The notes below the pieces were generated by a model. The model saw nothing but the letters and a program-made list of their open reading frames with translations. It did not search any database and was not told the DNA's origin. From positions 1 through 32,920 of the IMG/VR virus record IMGVR_UViG_3300044615_000779: DNA of 32,920 nt. One strand, 5' to 3'. Positions 18,275 to 27,985 of the stretch are shown here, piece after piece. Made by a program: the position numbers and the translations under genes. The stretch's first letter is position 1. Every line of letters begins with the position of its first letter. The DNA is from a virus.

Positions 18275-20602
18275 TCATCGCGCTTCCAACTTCTGTGCTT
18301 CCGTCTGGATTTGTTCTTCGTCCACGGCCTGCCGACCATCGGGAGGCTTTACAGATTTACCTTGCCCTGCTTGCTGTCCCCATGCAAGTGCTTGTGACTG
18401 CTGAAGCACCTGAACTTGCTGCGGCGACATGCCCAGCGCGGTCGGGCCAAGCACCGCCGAGAGCGCGAGTCGCTGCTGGTACGAGAGAGGCTTCTTCTGC
18501 ATCATCAGCCGCTCACCAATCTTCTGCTGGAGGTCCGCGTACATGGCCGGGTACACGGCCTTGAGCGCCTCGACCTGCTCGGGGGCGATGTAGCCCTGCG
18601 ACATATTCTTTAGGACACGAGCAGGGCTCTCAACCGCCTCCCGAAAGCGATTAAAATGATCGAGTTCGGCGGGCGACGGCTCCCACTGAGGAGCCACGGC
18701 AGGGGGCATACCCTCGTAGGGGTTCTTCGGTGCCTTGGAGTCGAGGTAGCGAGCGGCGTTGAGCACCGCCGCGGCAGTCTGCCCTACCGTCATCGGCGCG
18801 GTGCCGTGAAGACCAGGCGGAATCTGCGCGTACATCGACTCAGGGTCCGTCAGCACCTTGCGGAGCCCCTCCATCGTCGTCTTGTAGTCCTTGAGGCTCA
18901 TGCTCCCGCCGACGCGAGCCTTACGGCCAGGAGCCGACCCGAACAACCCGTCAGCGGCGGCGGACACAGCCATTTCCTGTGCGTCGGCAGCGCGCTTGAT
19001 AGCATCAAGTGATGCCAACCGCTGGCTGAAGCCCGCCATCTCCTCGGGCGACTCGGGGCTCATACCCATCGTCGTGAGGTACTCAGGCCCGACCGTGGAC
19101 AGCGCAAGACCCGTATGCGTCTCCATCAGGTCCATCGCCCCGCGAGCGGCAGCCGCCTCCAGCGTAGCGCGGAACGGCCCCAGCAACTCGGGCGCGGTCG
19201 CGAGGCGCTGGGCCACGTTCTTGCGGAACGACTCCGCGAGGCCCTTGGTGAGATTGCTCTCCGACATCGCGTTGAGCGTCTCACCGAGCAGGAAGCCGCC
19301 GCGCTTGCGCGCGTAATGCCCCGCCGCCACGGTGGCAGCGCCCATCGGGCCGCCCACGATGACGCCCGCAGCAATTTCCTTCGCACCGAGCCCGCGCGCC
19401 TCAAACGCGGCAGTCGCATCGGACAGCCCGCGCTCAAACGCGTCCATCGCGGCGTACCGCTTGTTCAGAGTGCGCAGAGAGGACGCGAAGTCAGTGGTGC
19501 CCTGAGCGGTGGCGATCTTCTTCGGGGCGTTGTCCATGATGTACTCACGGAGCGCGCGTCGCGCGTCGTCGAGCACGTCGTTTCGCACGGTCTGCCCGCC
19601 CGCGTCGGCCACCTTGCGCCACTGGCTCTGGAGGCCCCACAGCTCCGACCACGTAGAGTTCTGAGCCGACATCTTCTCCAACACGCCCTGCACTTCCGCC
19701 ATCGCGCCCTCTGCGAGCGGGTTGCGGTCGTACTTCTTGAGCGCGGTCAGCACACCGTCCACGACCTCGGGTTGCTTGGGCGGGTTGAAGTACTGTGCGC
19801 CTTCGAGGTAGTCGGAGATCTGCCCCCAGATGCGCTGCTCGGCAGCCTTGGCCGCCTGCACTGACGCCTGGTCAAGCGAGGTGCCTCGGTGGAGCACACC
19901 CTCTTCACGGGCCACGCGCAGGATGTCGTCTTCGTAGGCCCCGTACTGCTTGGCCCACCGCTTTGAGTCGATCATCGACGTGGTGATGTCATCACCCTTC
20001 GACTTCAGGAATTCGCTGACGGTCGAGCCGCCCGCCTTCTTGATGAGCGCGCTCGCGCCCTTGCCGACGACACCGAACCCGAAGTCGATGGCAGCACCCG
20101 TGAGCGCGGGGGCGATGGCGGCAGACGCGAGGCGCTCCGCAGTGAGCGTGGTGTCGCCCAGCACGGACTCGTTCGCGGCCTCAGAGAGCCCCATCGCTGT
20201 GCCTTCAAGGCCACCAGCAGCGGCAGTGCCGAGCAGACCCGCCGCACGCAGGGGCGCGGTGAAGGGCTTGAGCACCTTCGCTGGGCCTGCGAGAAAGCCC
20301 GCGCCCGCGCCGATGACGCTGGAGACGGGGTTCTCTTCCTGACGAGCCTTGATGCCTGCGGCTGCTTGCTCAGGCGTCGCCGCGTCGTAACCCTCGGAGA
20401 AGCTCTTGACGAGCGTGGGTCCGACCACGGGCACGAAGTTGCTGACCGCACTCTCGACCGCCGCGCGAACGGGCTGTTGAGCCGCCGAGTCACGCGACAA
20501 GTCGGCTGCGGTCGGCTGCTTGAAGCCGTCCGCGAGGGCCTGCTGAACTTTGTCGTCGGGAACGTCGTAGGACTTCCCGTCAGTCCAGATCAGAACGGCC
20601 AT
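18275..20602 (-). CDS. Putative internal virion (ejection) protein (775 aa)
   Basis: ATG at complement 20600-20602. The N terminus (MAVLIWTDGKSYDVPDDKVQQALADGF) resembles a short element that opens many large phage virion proteins. Residues about 95-180 contain Gly/Ala-rich amphipathic or membrane-like helices (VIGAGAGFLAGPAKV, LASAAIAPALTGAAIDF), and the rest is long helical rod with a Gln-rich tail. No peptidase or lysozyme motif is seen. Size, membrane-active helices and position after the nozzle-like gene fit podoviral inner-core/ejection proteins that line the DNA channel through the host envelope. This function rests on context. Confidence 0.7.
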   Translation of the reverse strand: MAVLIWTDGKSYDVPDDKVQQALADGFKQPTAADLSRDSAAQQPVRAAVESAVSNFVPVVGPTLVKSFSEGYDAATPEQAAAGIKARQEENPVSSVIGAGAGFLAGPAKVLKPFTAPLRAAGLLGTAAAGGLEGTAMGLSEAANESVLGDTTLTAERLASAAIAPALTGAAIDFGFGVVGKGASALIKKAGGSTVSEFLKSKGDDITTSMIDSKRWAKQYGAYEDDILRVAREEGVLHRGTSLDQASVQAAKAAEQRIWGQISDYLEGAQYFNPPKQPEVVDGVLTALKKYDRNPLAEGAMAEVQGVLEKMSAQNSTWSELWGLQSQWRKVADAGGQTVRNDVLDDARRALREYIMDNAPKKIATAQGTTDFASSLRTLNKRYAAMDAFERGLSDATAAFEARGLGAKEIAAGVIVGGPMGAATVAAGHYARKRGGFLLGETLNAMSESNLTKGLAESFRKNVAQRLATAPELLGPFRATLEAAAARGAMDLMETHTGLALSTVGPEYLTTMGMSPESPEEMAGFSQRLASLDAIKRAADAQEMAVSAAADGLFGSAPGRKARVGGSMSLKDYKTTMEGLRKVLTDPESMYAQIPPGLHGTAPMTVGQTAAAVLNAARYLDSKAPKNPYEGMPPAVAPQWEPSPAELDHFNRFREAVESPARVLKNMSQGYIAPEQVEALKAVYPAMYADLQQKIGERLMMQKKPLSYQQRLALSAVLGPTALGMSPQQVQVLQQSQALAWGQQAGQGKSVKPPDGRQAVDEEQIQTEAQKLEAR

Positions 20603-20605
20603 TGG

Positions 20606-23194
20606 TCACCGAGGGGTTGCGTAGGTGGGCGCATCCTGTCCGATGCCCGCGTCTTGGAGAAGCTTCATCTCGTACTGCGCCGGGGTGGGGAGCCGGTCGA
20701 TGCCCTGAACGTTGGCAGCTTGCAGGGAGCGCAGCTCGTCTGTGTAGCGGTCCACCGCGTACTTGATGAGATTCTTGGTCTTGTTCTCGGCGGCACCCGT
20801 GGTGTCGGTCGCGGAGGGGATGAAGCCCTCAAGGTACTTCGGGAAGTCGGCGTCGGTCATGCGACCGCCTTCAAGCGGCTTGCCGATGGTCTGAGCAAAG
20901 AACTTCTGCGTTGAACCCTTCCACTTGGAGGCGTCGGTGACCTGCATCCCGAGCCCGAGGTTGGACGTAAGCGGGCTGAACGGGCTGCCCGCTTGCTCCT
21001 TCCACTTCCCGTGCATCTCACCGATCTTCTTGCCGAGCGAGAGCATCTCCGAGATGCGCTCCTGCTGTGCTGGCTTGAAGGTCTGGCTCTCGCGCGCGTC
21101 GCCCGCCGCCTTCGCGCCGATTGCGAACGTCTGCATTCGGAGGTGGTCGATATGCGCGGCGTTGAGCGCGGCCTTCTGCGCGGCCTCGTTGGTCTTCACC
21201 TTCATGTCCATCATGTCCTGCGCCATCTTCTGACGGAGGACACCAGCGTTCGCGAGCGCCTGAGCCTTGACCGCCTCAGAGCCCGTGGTCGCCGCTGCCT
21301 GCTCGAACATGAGCGCGTACTTGTTCGTCATGGCGATACGAGCCGCCGAGATGGACTCCGACTCGTCGAGCCCCTGCTGACGCGCCATCGCGACGAGGTT
21401 GTTCTGCACGTCGATCTGCTTGTTGAGCAGTCCGCCCTTGCGCTGAAGCTCCTGCGCCTGCTGCTGGATGTCGCTCTCCACGAGCCCGTCGAGGCGCTGG
21501 AGCCACTGCATGCCCTGGCCCGTGAAGCCGAACAGCGCGCCCGCGATGACCGCCGCCGCCTTCTGCCCGTCGCTCTTGTTGTTCCAGAAGCGGTTGGGGT
21601 CGGGCGACTGAGACTCAAGGTCGGCCAAACGGGACTGGAGCTTCATGAGCCCCGCCTCGCCGCGCTTCATGCGCTCCGCACGAGCCGACTCCATGGCGGC
21701 CTGACGCGCCGCGAGAGCTGCGGACTCATCTTGCTGCTGGCGAATGAGGCTGGCCTTCTGCGAGAGCAGATTCGACTGCTGATCCGCAACGAGGGCGTTC
21801 GCCATGTTCTGCGTGGTGTACGCCTCCTGCATCATCTTTCGCTCGTCCTCGAACGTCGAAGGCTTGACACCGCCACCCTTGCCGGGGGTCTTGACGCTCA
21901 TCGACACCGAGCCACCGGGGCCAACAGGCGCGGGCGGTGGGGCCGGGGGCTGACCCAGCGGCATCTCCCCGATCACCGGGGGGACGCCGCGAGGCGGGGG
22001 TGCGCCGAACGGGCCGCCCTGAGCCGCCATCTCGCCCATGGCGTTGCCGATCATCGGGATGACAGGCGCGAGCGTGCCCACGGGGTCGGTCACCACATCG
22101 GTGAGCGCCTGACGAAACTGAGTTGCGTTCTGATTCAGCGTGTCGAGCATCCCCGGCTGCGGAGGTACACCGGGGTCCACGGTGTCGGAAGAGAACTGCA
22201 TCGGGCGCACGACGGGCGAGCGACTCACGGTTACGCCGTCGTCTGAGGTGACAGTAGGCGAGACGCTCACGTCGCCCAACTCCACAGCGGGGCCTGGGCT
22301 CGGGTCGCGAAGCTCGCGCTGCACGGCGGTCTTGAGACGGGACTCAGGCGTGGTCAAGTCCAAGCCCGCATCGATCTCGTTCTGCGTGATGGCGTTCTGG
22401 AGCCGTCGCGTTTGAGCCTCGCGAGCCGAAGTCTCGGGACTCACATCAATCTCAGGCATGTCCTGAGTAGCAGTGAGGTCCATCTCGGGCATCTCTTGGA
22501 CACCCCAATCGCCACTGGTCGCGTTCTTCGCGGGCTTAACAAAGCTGCCCTTTTTTACGGAGTGCGCTGCCCCCGTTACAGACTTCGTGACCTGATCGGG
22601 TGCGGCACCCATCAACATCTTCGCGACTTGGCCCTGCACGGATCCTCCGCGCGAGCCGACCTTCATGTCGTCTTCGGTCTGCGTACCGGTGGACTTCTTG
22701 GGCTGACCGGACTCGGGCGTCTTCCACTCGTCGGGGCTGCCCTGCGAGGGCTTCTGAGCACCCACGTCCACGGCGGGCGCGGGCTGCTCGTCTACCACGT
22801 CGTAGTCGCGCTTGAGGAACCGTTCGCGCAGGAACTTCACGCGATTCTCGGGCGCTGTCTGATTCAGCAGACGTTTCTCTTCGGAGCTGACGATGGTATC
22901 GGACACCGTGTCGAGGTTGCGGCTGATGGCCTCGATGTCGCTCGCCTTGATCTGCTTCTTGTCGCTCTCCTTGAGCTTCCCCGGCTCGTCGTAGGAGACT
23001 TCGGTGGGGACCTCGATTTCCTTGACCGCGCGCTGCTTCACGCGCGCCCACTCGGCGTCGCTCATGTTGCCGCGGTACACGTCGGTCAACACCCCGCCGA
23101 GGTCCACGACGATTTTCTCTTTGGACTTGTCTGGGGCTGCCGCCTTGGGCTTGGCCTTGAGCGAGTCCGCGTAGTTGGTCTTCTTGTCGGCCAT
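20606..23194 (-). CDS. Putative internal virion/core protein with coiled coils (862 aa)
   Basis: ATG at complement 23192-23194 (MADKKTNYADSL) is preferred to the ATG 18 bases upstream because the latter overlaps the previous gene. Order: a charged N-terminal 200 residues, a Pro/Gly-rich central linker (about 370-450, PPPRGVPPVIGEM), then from about 455 a long alpha-helical, Gln/Ala-rich coiled-coil section with a small hydrophobic patch (AAAVIAGALFGFTGQGMQW). There is no enzymatic motif and no signal peptide. It is the second-largest product of the late operon, next to the other large protein, in the position where podoviruses encode inner-core proteins. Confidence 0.68.
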   Translation of the reverse strand: MADKKTNYADSLKAKPKAAAPDKSKEKIVVDLGGVLTDVYRGNMSDAEWARVKQRAVKEIEVPTEVSYDEPGKLKESDKKQIKASDIEAISRNLDTVSDTIVSSEEKRLLNQTAPENRVKFLRERFLKRDYDVVDEQPAPAVDVGAQKPSQGSPDEWKTPESGQPKKSTGTQTEDDMKVGSRGGSVQGQVAKMLMGAAPDQVTKSVTGAAHSVKKGSFVKPAKNATSGDWGVQEMPEMDLTATQDMPEIDVSPETSAREAQTRRLQNAITQNEIDAGLDLTTPESRLKTAVQRELRDPSPGPAVELGDVSVSPTVTSDDGVTVSRSPVVRPMQFSSDTVDPGVPPQPGMLDTLNQNATQFRQALTDVVTDPVGTLAPVIPMIGNAMGEMAAQGGPFGAPPPRGVPPVIGEMPLGQPPAPPPAPVGPGGSVSMSVKTPGKGGGVKPSTFEDERKMMQEAYTTQNMANALVADQQSNLLSQKASLIRQQQDESAALAARQAAMESARAERMKRGEAGLMKLQSRLADLESQSPDPNRFWNNKSDGQKAAAVIAGALFGFTGQGMQWLQRLDGLVESDIQQQAQELQRKGGLLNKQIDVQNNLVAMARQQGLDESESISAARIAMTNKYALMFEQAAATTGSEAVKAQALANAGVLRQKMAQDMMDMKVKTNEAAQKAALNAAHIDHLRMQTFAIGAKAAGDARESQTFKPAQQERISEMLSLGKKIGEMHGKWKEQAGSPFSPLTSNLGLGMQVTDASKWKGSTQKFFAQTIGKPLEGGRMTDADFPKYLEGFIPSATDTTGAAENKTKNLIKYAVDRYTDELRSLQAANVQGIDRLPTPAQYEMKLLQDAGIGQDAPTYATPR

Positions 23195-23195
23195 G

Positions 23196-24017
23196 TTATT
23201 TCTTGCCTCCACCCGTCGCGCCCATGCTCAAGGCCGTAGCCCCTGCGCCTACGCCTTGGTTCACTGCATCCATGACGAGGCCCCTTGAGCGAGCGTCGAT
23301 GCGCTGACCGAGCTTGAACTGCTCCAGTGCCTGTCGAGCGCGCGCCTGATCCAGCATCGAGCCGAGAGACCCGTAGAACTGCGCTCGTTGATCCGCGATG
23401 GTCTGGCCCCGAATTCCCGCCTGCGCCTGCGCCTCCGCGCTGCGGAGGTCCGCGCCTCGGAGATTGCCTGCCGCGCCGCCCATGCCCGCCTGCGAGCGCA
23501 TGATCTCCGCGAGCCGAGCCTGCCCCACGTCACCGGCCATGCCCGTCGAAGCGTTCTGAGCGCCGAGCATGCCCGCGCGACCGCCCTGCATGAGCGCCTG
23601 CTGACCTGCCTGCGCCATGCCGCGCTGACCCTGAAGCCCCGCGAGCGACGGACCCGCCTGCTGGGCACGCATCTGCTGAATGAGCGCGAGTTGCGCTCCG
23701 CGGCTCTGGTCCGCGATGCCGGTGTTGTAGGGGTTGACGCCCTGCTGGCGAACAGCGCCCTCGCGAAAGCCTTGAGCGATGTTCTGGTAACCCGCGAAGT
23801 TGTTGATGTCACCGCCGTACTTCTTGACGACACTCGCACCGCTCGGAATCGGGTCCCACACGACCGACCCCGTGACTCGCTGCGGGTTGTTCGGGTTGTC
23901 GGAGGGAGCCGAGTTCGCGGTGCCGGGGTTCGACACGTACTGCCACCGCCCCCCGCTCCACACGTAGCTGGGGTTGTTCGAGTATGTCGGGTCGTTGCGG
24001 TTCGTAGGATCAGCCAT
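23196..24017 (-). CDS. Gln/Ala/Gly-rich virion protein, paralogue A (273 aa)
   Basis: ATG at complement 24015-24017; its TAA at 23196 lies just after the next gene's start (23194). The N-terminal 75 residues are Asn/Pro-rich (RNDPTYSNNPSYVWSGGRW). From about 85 on, the protein is a helical repeat rich in Ala, Gln, Gly and Arg, with R-G-M-x-x-A-G-Q-Q-A type units, ending with VMDAVNQGVGAGATALSMG. The following gene in the map (24021-24908) has the same plan and a closely related end, so the two look like paralogues. Similar Ala/Gln-rich proteins follow the tail nozzle in other podoviruses; an internal or tail-tip role is inferred. Confidence 0.62.
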   Translation of the reverse strand: MADPTNRNDPTYSNNPSYVWSGGRWQYVSNPGTANSAPSDNPNNPQRVTGSVVWDPIPSGASVVKKYGGDINNFAGYQNIAQGFREGAVRQQGVNPYNTGIADQSRGAQLALIQQMRAQQAGPSLAGLQGQRGMAQAGQQALMQGGRAGMLGAQNASTGMAGDVGQARLAEIMRSQAGMGGAAGNLRGADLRSAEAQAQAGIRGQTIADQRAQFYGSLGSMLDQARARQALEQFKLGQRIDARSRGLVMDAVNQGVGAGATALSMGATGGGKK

Positions 24018-24020
24018 GGG

Positions 24021-24908
24021 TCACCCGTTGAAGGCGTCGTCGATGGTTTGCTGCGGGGACGGCGACCCGCCACCACCCCACGCCTGCGCGGCCGTGTTGA
24101 GAGCGGCGGCCCCGGTCTGAAGGCCCTTGTTGATGCTGTCCTGGACCAGTTTGGAGGTTTCGAGGTCGTAACCCAGTCCAGCAACCAGCCTGTCCCAGCC
24201 CGTCTGCTCCCGAGCGATGCCCGCGTTCAGCCCCTGCTGCGCGTAGAACTGCTTCATCGCCTCATCGAGCTGCTGACCCTGAAGCTGGGTGTTCGCCATG
24301 CCGGTCGCCTGCGTGATGTCCTGCCCCTGCTGCTGGGCGAGAAGCTGGGCGAGCATCGCCTGCGCGGCCTGCTGCTCCTGCAACATGAGCATCTGCTGAT
24401 CGCCGGGGAGGCTCCGCTGGATGCCCTGCTGACCGGCTTGAATTCCGCGCATCGCTGCGCCTGCGCTCTGGCCGCGCATGGTCGAGCCTAGGCTCGACTG
24501 CTGCGACTGCGCGCCTTGGTACGCCTGCCCGAGCTGCTGCTGGGCGAGCGAGTTCGGGTCGCCTGCCGCCTGCGCCTGAAGTGCTTGGATGACGCGCTGC
24601 TGCTCGGCGCGCGCCTGATCCTGATTTCCGATCTGGAACTGAGGCAACTGTACGGAGCCTGGACCTCGGTTGAAGAAGTCCTCCCACCACTGCGCACCCT
24701 GATTCGCGACCATCGCGGGGTTCGCCTGCTGCCCGTAGGGGTCCCGCCCACCAATAGAGAAGGGGTCGCGACCGGAGTTCTGACCGACCTGCGGGTTTCC
24801 GTAGAGCCCGCGCGTAGGCGTTCCGGGCGGGTTGGCCGCCACGTAGGCGTCAAACGTCGCCTCGTCCATCGGAACACCGGCCTGTGGACCCCAATTTGGC
24901 GTAGGCAT
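24021..24908 (-). CDS. Gln/Ala-rich virion protein, paralogue B (295 aa)
   Basis: ATG at complement 24906-24908. The N-terminal 85 residues are Pro/Gly/Asn-rich (MPTPNWGPQAGVPMDEATF, then NPQVGQNSGRDPF). Residues about 95-240 are a Gln/Ala-rich helix-forming stretch (QAMLAQLLAQQQGQD; QQG motifs). The end, KLVQDSINKGLQTGAAALNTA, matches paralogue A at the equivalent site (a short amphipathic or membrane-like helix). It lies between the nozzle-like gene and paralogue A with gaps of only a few bases. No enzymatic motif is present. Confidence 0.62.
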   Translation of the reverse strand: MPTPNWGPQAGVPMDEATFDAYVAANPPGTPTRGLYGNPQVGQNSGRDPFSIGGRDPYGQQANPAMVANQGAQWWEDFFNRGPGSVQLPQFQIGNQDQARAEQQRVIQALQAQAAGDPNSLAQQQLGQAYQGAQSQQSSLGSTMRGQSAGAAMRGIQAGQQGIQRSLPGDQQMLMLQEQQAAQAMLAQLLAQQQGQDITQATGMANTQLQGQQLDEAMKQFYAQQGLNAGIAREQTGWDRLVAGLGYDLETSKLVQDSINKGLQTGAAALNTAAQAWGGGGSPSPQQTIDDAFNG

Positions 24909-24910
24909 GG

Positions 24911-27900
24911 TCAGAACCTCTGTGAAGACGGCAACTTGAAGTAACCACCTTTGACCCCGACCTGCAAGGTCAGGTCAGTCAAACGGAAGCGCCCTGCGTT
25001 ACCGGGAGTCACGGGGAAGAAGTAGATGGCGATCTTCATCGACTCGCACTTCTGCTTCACGAAGTGGTGCTGCAACCGAACCAGCCCGTTGGTGCTCGGA
25101 GTCACGTTCACGGTTGGGAAAGACGTGTACGTGTCATTGAAGTCGTACTGAAGCGAGAGCCCGAACGTCATCGGGTTGACCGATCCGTCCGCGTTCTTGC
25201 CCAAAATCATCAGCCGGTACACGCGCTGGAATCCCTGAATACCCGCGAACGAAAGCCACGGAGTTTCGATGTACGGGGAGAACGCCTGAGTGGCGACACC
25301 CGAGTCGTTCACATCCGCGGGAGTCGTGTTGTTGGTGTAGCGGAGCAGTGGCGTTGTGGTCGAGTAGTTGCTCAGGTGGTAGTAGCGGTCGTCCGCGTAG
25401 CAGGCGTCCACGTTGGCGAAGCCTGTGAAACGGGTCCACTGAAGCCACTGGTAATCCCACACGAGCACGGTGCCGCTCGACTGATAGAAGCGGAGTTGCT
25501 GCTTCGCGTCGCCCGCGATGGCGACGACGTTGCCGCTGACAAGTGCGTCCACTTCGGAGCCGACCTGCTTGTTGTCTTGCCCTCGCGCGAGACTGCCCGA
25601 GCGCGAGACGAGGCGAAGGCCGAACGGCGAGCGGAACCACACGCCCTCGGGGCCTCGAATGACGCTCTTGGGCGAATCCCACGAGCAGCCCGTCTCGGTG
25701 ATGATCGAGCTGAAGTCGGAATACTGGCCAGAAGTGCCGGTCGGGTCGGGGCCTTGGCCACCGATGATGCCCACGCCGTTCTCGCAGAGAATGACAAGCC
25801 GATCGTCCATTTCCTTGGTGGCGACGGCGCGGCCCTTGTCAGCGGGCACCTGAGTCTGGTGCGTCGGGTCGCCTGAGTTGAACTCCACGCCATACCCAGG
25901 CGTCGTCTGCTTGGACCAGTAGATGCGCGACCCATCACCACAACCGGCCAAAACGAGCCGCTTCTGGAAGACGGAGACGTGCCGACACGCAGGTGCGGGA
26001 GTGTTGGGGAGCACGTTGCCTGCGGTGTACAACTGCTCGCCGCTCGGTAGGTCCGCATCCGTAACTTCAACCACGGTCCCCGTAGACAAGTCACCGGCGT
26101 GCGCGAGATAGAGGCTGGTGTCCGTGCCGAGCAACTTCGTGCGGTACATGATCAACTGCCGGTCGTTTTTCACGCTGGGCGGTCGAATGAAGGTCGGGTT
26201 GATGTCGAGATTGCCGAGCGTGGTGGTAAGGCTGAATGTGCGAGCCACCGCAGATTCGTGCCAGTTGCCCTGTGCGTCCATCCAACCCTCGGTGAACGCC
26301 ACAGAGTAACTGCCGACCGAGGGGAAGCTGTAGATGCCCGACCCCGTGGTTACCGGAGTCAAAGCAGCACCTTGCACTTCAGGCCCCCAGTGAAAACCCT
26401 CCTCCACAATCTGCGCCCCGTCGCACACGCGGGGCAGCGCGCCAGCGAGGAGCGCCAGTCCGTTGATCTCCGCGTCACCGAGTTGCTCAGTCGGGGCAAA
26501 CTTGGCGGCAACGAGCACGATGCGAGTTGCGTTCGTCGCCCCCGCCAATCGAAGGTCCGTCTCGTACTTGGCGTAGGTGACCATCGAGGCATGGCTGCCT
26601 CGAACGCGTGCGCCGAGATTGATCCCGTACCCCGACGCGGCGACCTCCCCGTAATCGACCCGCGAGACGAACGAAGGCTTCGCCGTCGTAGCGACCCCGA
26701 GGTTTTCGGCGGCTTCAGTGATGTCGAGGAGGAAGTGCGTGCTCTGGTTGGAGTTCGAGGTGAAGACCATCGGCACGAAGTTACGAGAGCGCATCGAGAA
26801 CGAGCGCCCGTCGATGAAGCAGTTGGTGCTGATGGCTGTCTGAGACGTGAAGACGTGCGCCGTAGTCGCGTTGATCAAGTACGTCGTGGCGTAGGTGTCA
26901 CTGGTGGCAGTCAGTTGATCAATCGTGATGTGCAGTGCGCCGCTCACATCCGTGACGACGACGCGTCCGATCGTCCCCGTGAGCGTGCGGATGGTGACTG
27001 AAGCGGACATGACGCCCGTGTTTGAGGGCAGGCGGTAGCCGCGCAAATTGGCCCCGGCGCCGAAGATTGCGTGCCCGAGGAGTACGCCGCCTGAGTAGGT
27101 GGCGTGGGCGGTCAGAGAGGACAGTACGGTCGCTGGGACCGCGCTCGTGGACGCCACAATCGAACCGTGCGAGAGGTTGACAAGCCGCATCCGCACAGTT
27201 CCGGTGAGGTCCGCGTCGCGCGACACCAGACAATACCCTTGGCCCGGATAGATCGCGGCATCGGCCAGCGCGGAGAGTCCGCCGCCAGCGTAAGACATCG
27301 CGATGAGGATCGTCGGGCCGGTGAACGATCCGCCCGTTTCGGCCACGTAGGAGCCCTTCATCGACGCGGTAACGAACGCCGAATCCTCATGATACGTGAA
27401 GATGGAGAATCGCGCGTTGGTCGAGTCGTAGATGACGCGAGGCTGCATCACGTACTCCGACGCTGCTGCCCCGCTGATGACGTTTCGCTGCACCTCAATG
27501 TCGGTGGTGACGGAGCGAATCGAAACCTGAACCACATACCCCAGGTTCGCGTCGTACTCAGACCACGCGAGGCAGTAGTTGGTCGCGCCATAGGCGACAT
27601 CGAAAGATGCGCCGTCGATAGGGTACTGCGCGATGCGCCGAGTCTGTACGCCCACGCGCGGGAACGTCGAGGGCTCGTAGGAGAGGGCGGACCCGCGCCA
27701 GTTCGCGTAGTCGCTCGCGCCCGAAAGGCCGTTCGCGCGGATGGTCGAGCCGTCCTCGAATTCAAGGTTCGCCGTACCTGCTCGGACGAAGGACCGGATC
27801 GCGGTCGCGTAACCGGCAGGGAGCGTCAACCTCGCCTGACCGCCGCGGGTGATGACGGTGCTGGCGTCGTCGAACTCCACGTTGTCCGCTGCGGTGAGTT

Positions 27901-27985
27901 TGCTCGGAATGACGAGGAACTGATCGTCCTTCTTCTGAAGGCCGCCCGTCATGTTCAAGTGAACGAGTTGCTTGTTCAGGCTCAT
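24911..27985 (-). CDS. Tail nozzle/stabilisation-like protein (1024 aa)
   Basis: ATG at complement 27983-27985 overlaps the preceding stop (ATGA). The protein is beta-rich throughout with repeated strands, as in the beta-propeller nozzle proteins of podoviruses. It starts MSLNKQLVHLNMTGGLQKKD and 'TAADNVEFDD', near an opening pattern usual for such proteins (genome-wide 'N-V-E-F' start). Late segments such as ILCENGVGIIGGQGP, SPFGLRLVSRSG and RLMILGKNADGS also fit. It follows the adaptor and a 158-aa gene in the same order as adaptor-nozzle modules. Length, composition and position support a tail tube/nozzle closing the DNA channel. Sequence homology could not be tested. Confidence 0.72.
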   Translation of the reverse strand: MSLNKQLVHLNMTGGLQKKDDQFLVIPSKLTAADNVEFDDASTVITRGGQARLTLPAGYATAIRSFVRAGTANLEFEDGSTIRANGLSGASDYANWRGSALSYEPSTFPRVGVQTRRIAQYPIDGASFDVAYGATNYCLAWSEYDANLGYVVQVSIRSVTTDIEVQRNVISGAAASEYVMQPRVIYDSTNARFSIFTYHEDSAFVTASMKGSYVAETGGSFTGPTILIAMSYAGGGLSALADAAIYPGQGYCLVSRDADLTGTVRMRLVNLSHGSIVASTSAVPATVLSSLTAHATYSGGVLLGHAIFGAGANLRGYRLPSNTGVMSASVTIRTLTGTIGRVVVTDVSGALHITIDQLTATSDTYATTYLINATTAHVFTSQTAISTNCFIDGRSFSMRSRNFVPMVFTSNSNQSTHFLLDITEAAENLGVATTAKPSFVSRVDYGEVAASGYGINLGARVRGSHASMVTYAKYETDLRLAGATNATRIVLVAAKFAPTEQLGDAEINGLALLAGALPRVCDGAQIVEEGFHWGPEVQGAALTPVTTGSGIYSFPSVGSYSVAFTEGWMDAQGNWHESAVARTFSLTTTLGNLDINPTFIRPPSVKNDRQLIMYRTKLLGTDTSLYLAHAGDLSTGTVVEVTDADLPSGEQLYTAGNVLPNTPAPACRHVSVFQKRLVLAGCGDGSRIYWSKQTTPGYGVEFNSGDPTHQTQVPADKGRAVATKEMDDRLVILCENGVGIIGGQGPDPTGTSGQYSDFSSIITETGCSWDSPKSVIRGPEGVWFRSPFGLRLVSRSGSLARGQDNKQVGSEVDALVSGNVVAIAGDAKQQLRFYQSSGTVLVWDYQWLQWTRFTGFANVDACYADDRYYHLSNYSTTTPLLRYTNNTTPADVNDSGVATQAFSPYIETPWLSFAGIQGFQRVYRLMILGKNADGSVNPMTFGLSLQYDFNDTYTSFPTVNVTPSTNGLVRLQHHFVKQKCESMKIAIYFFPVTPGNAGRFRLTDLTLQVGVKGGYFKLPSSQRF

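Noticed and set aside
20993-22246. 417-codon plus-strand open frame opposite the large core gene
   Set aside because: The sequence is Leu/Arg/His/Val-rich without a motif, antisense to a long helical protein; a shadow.
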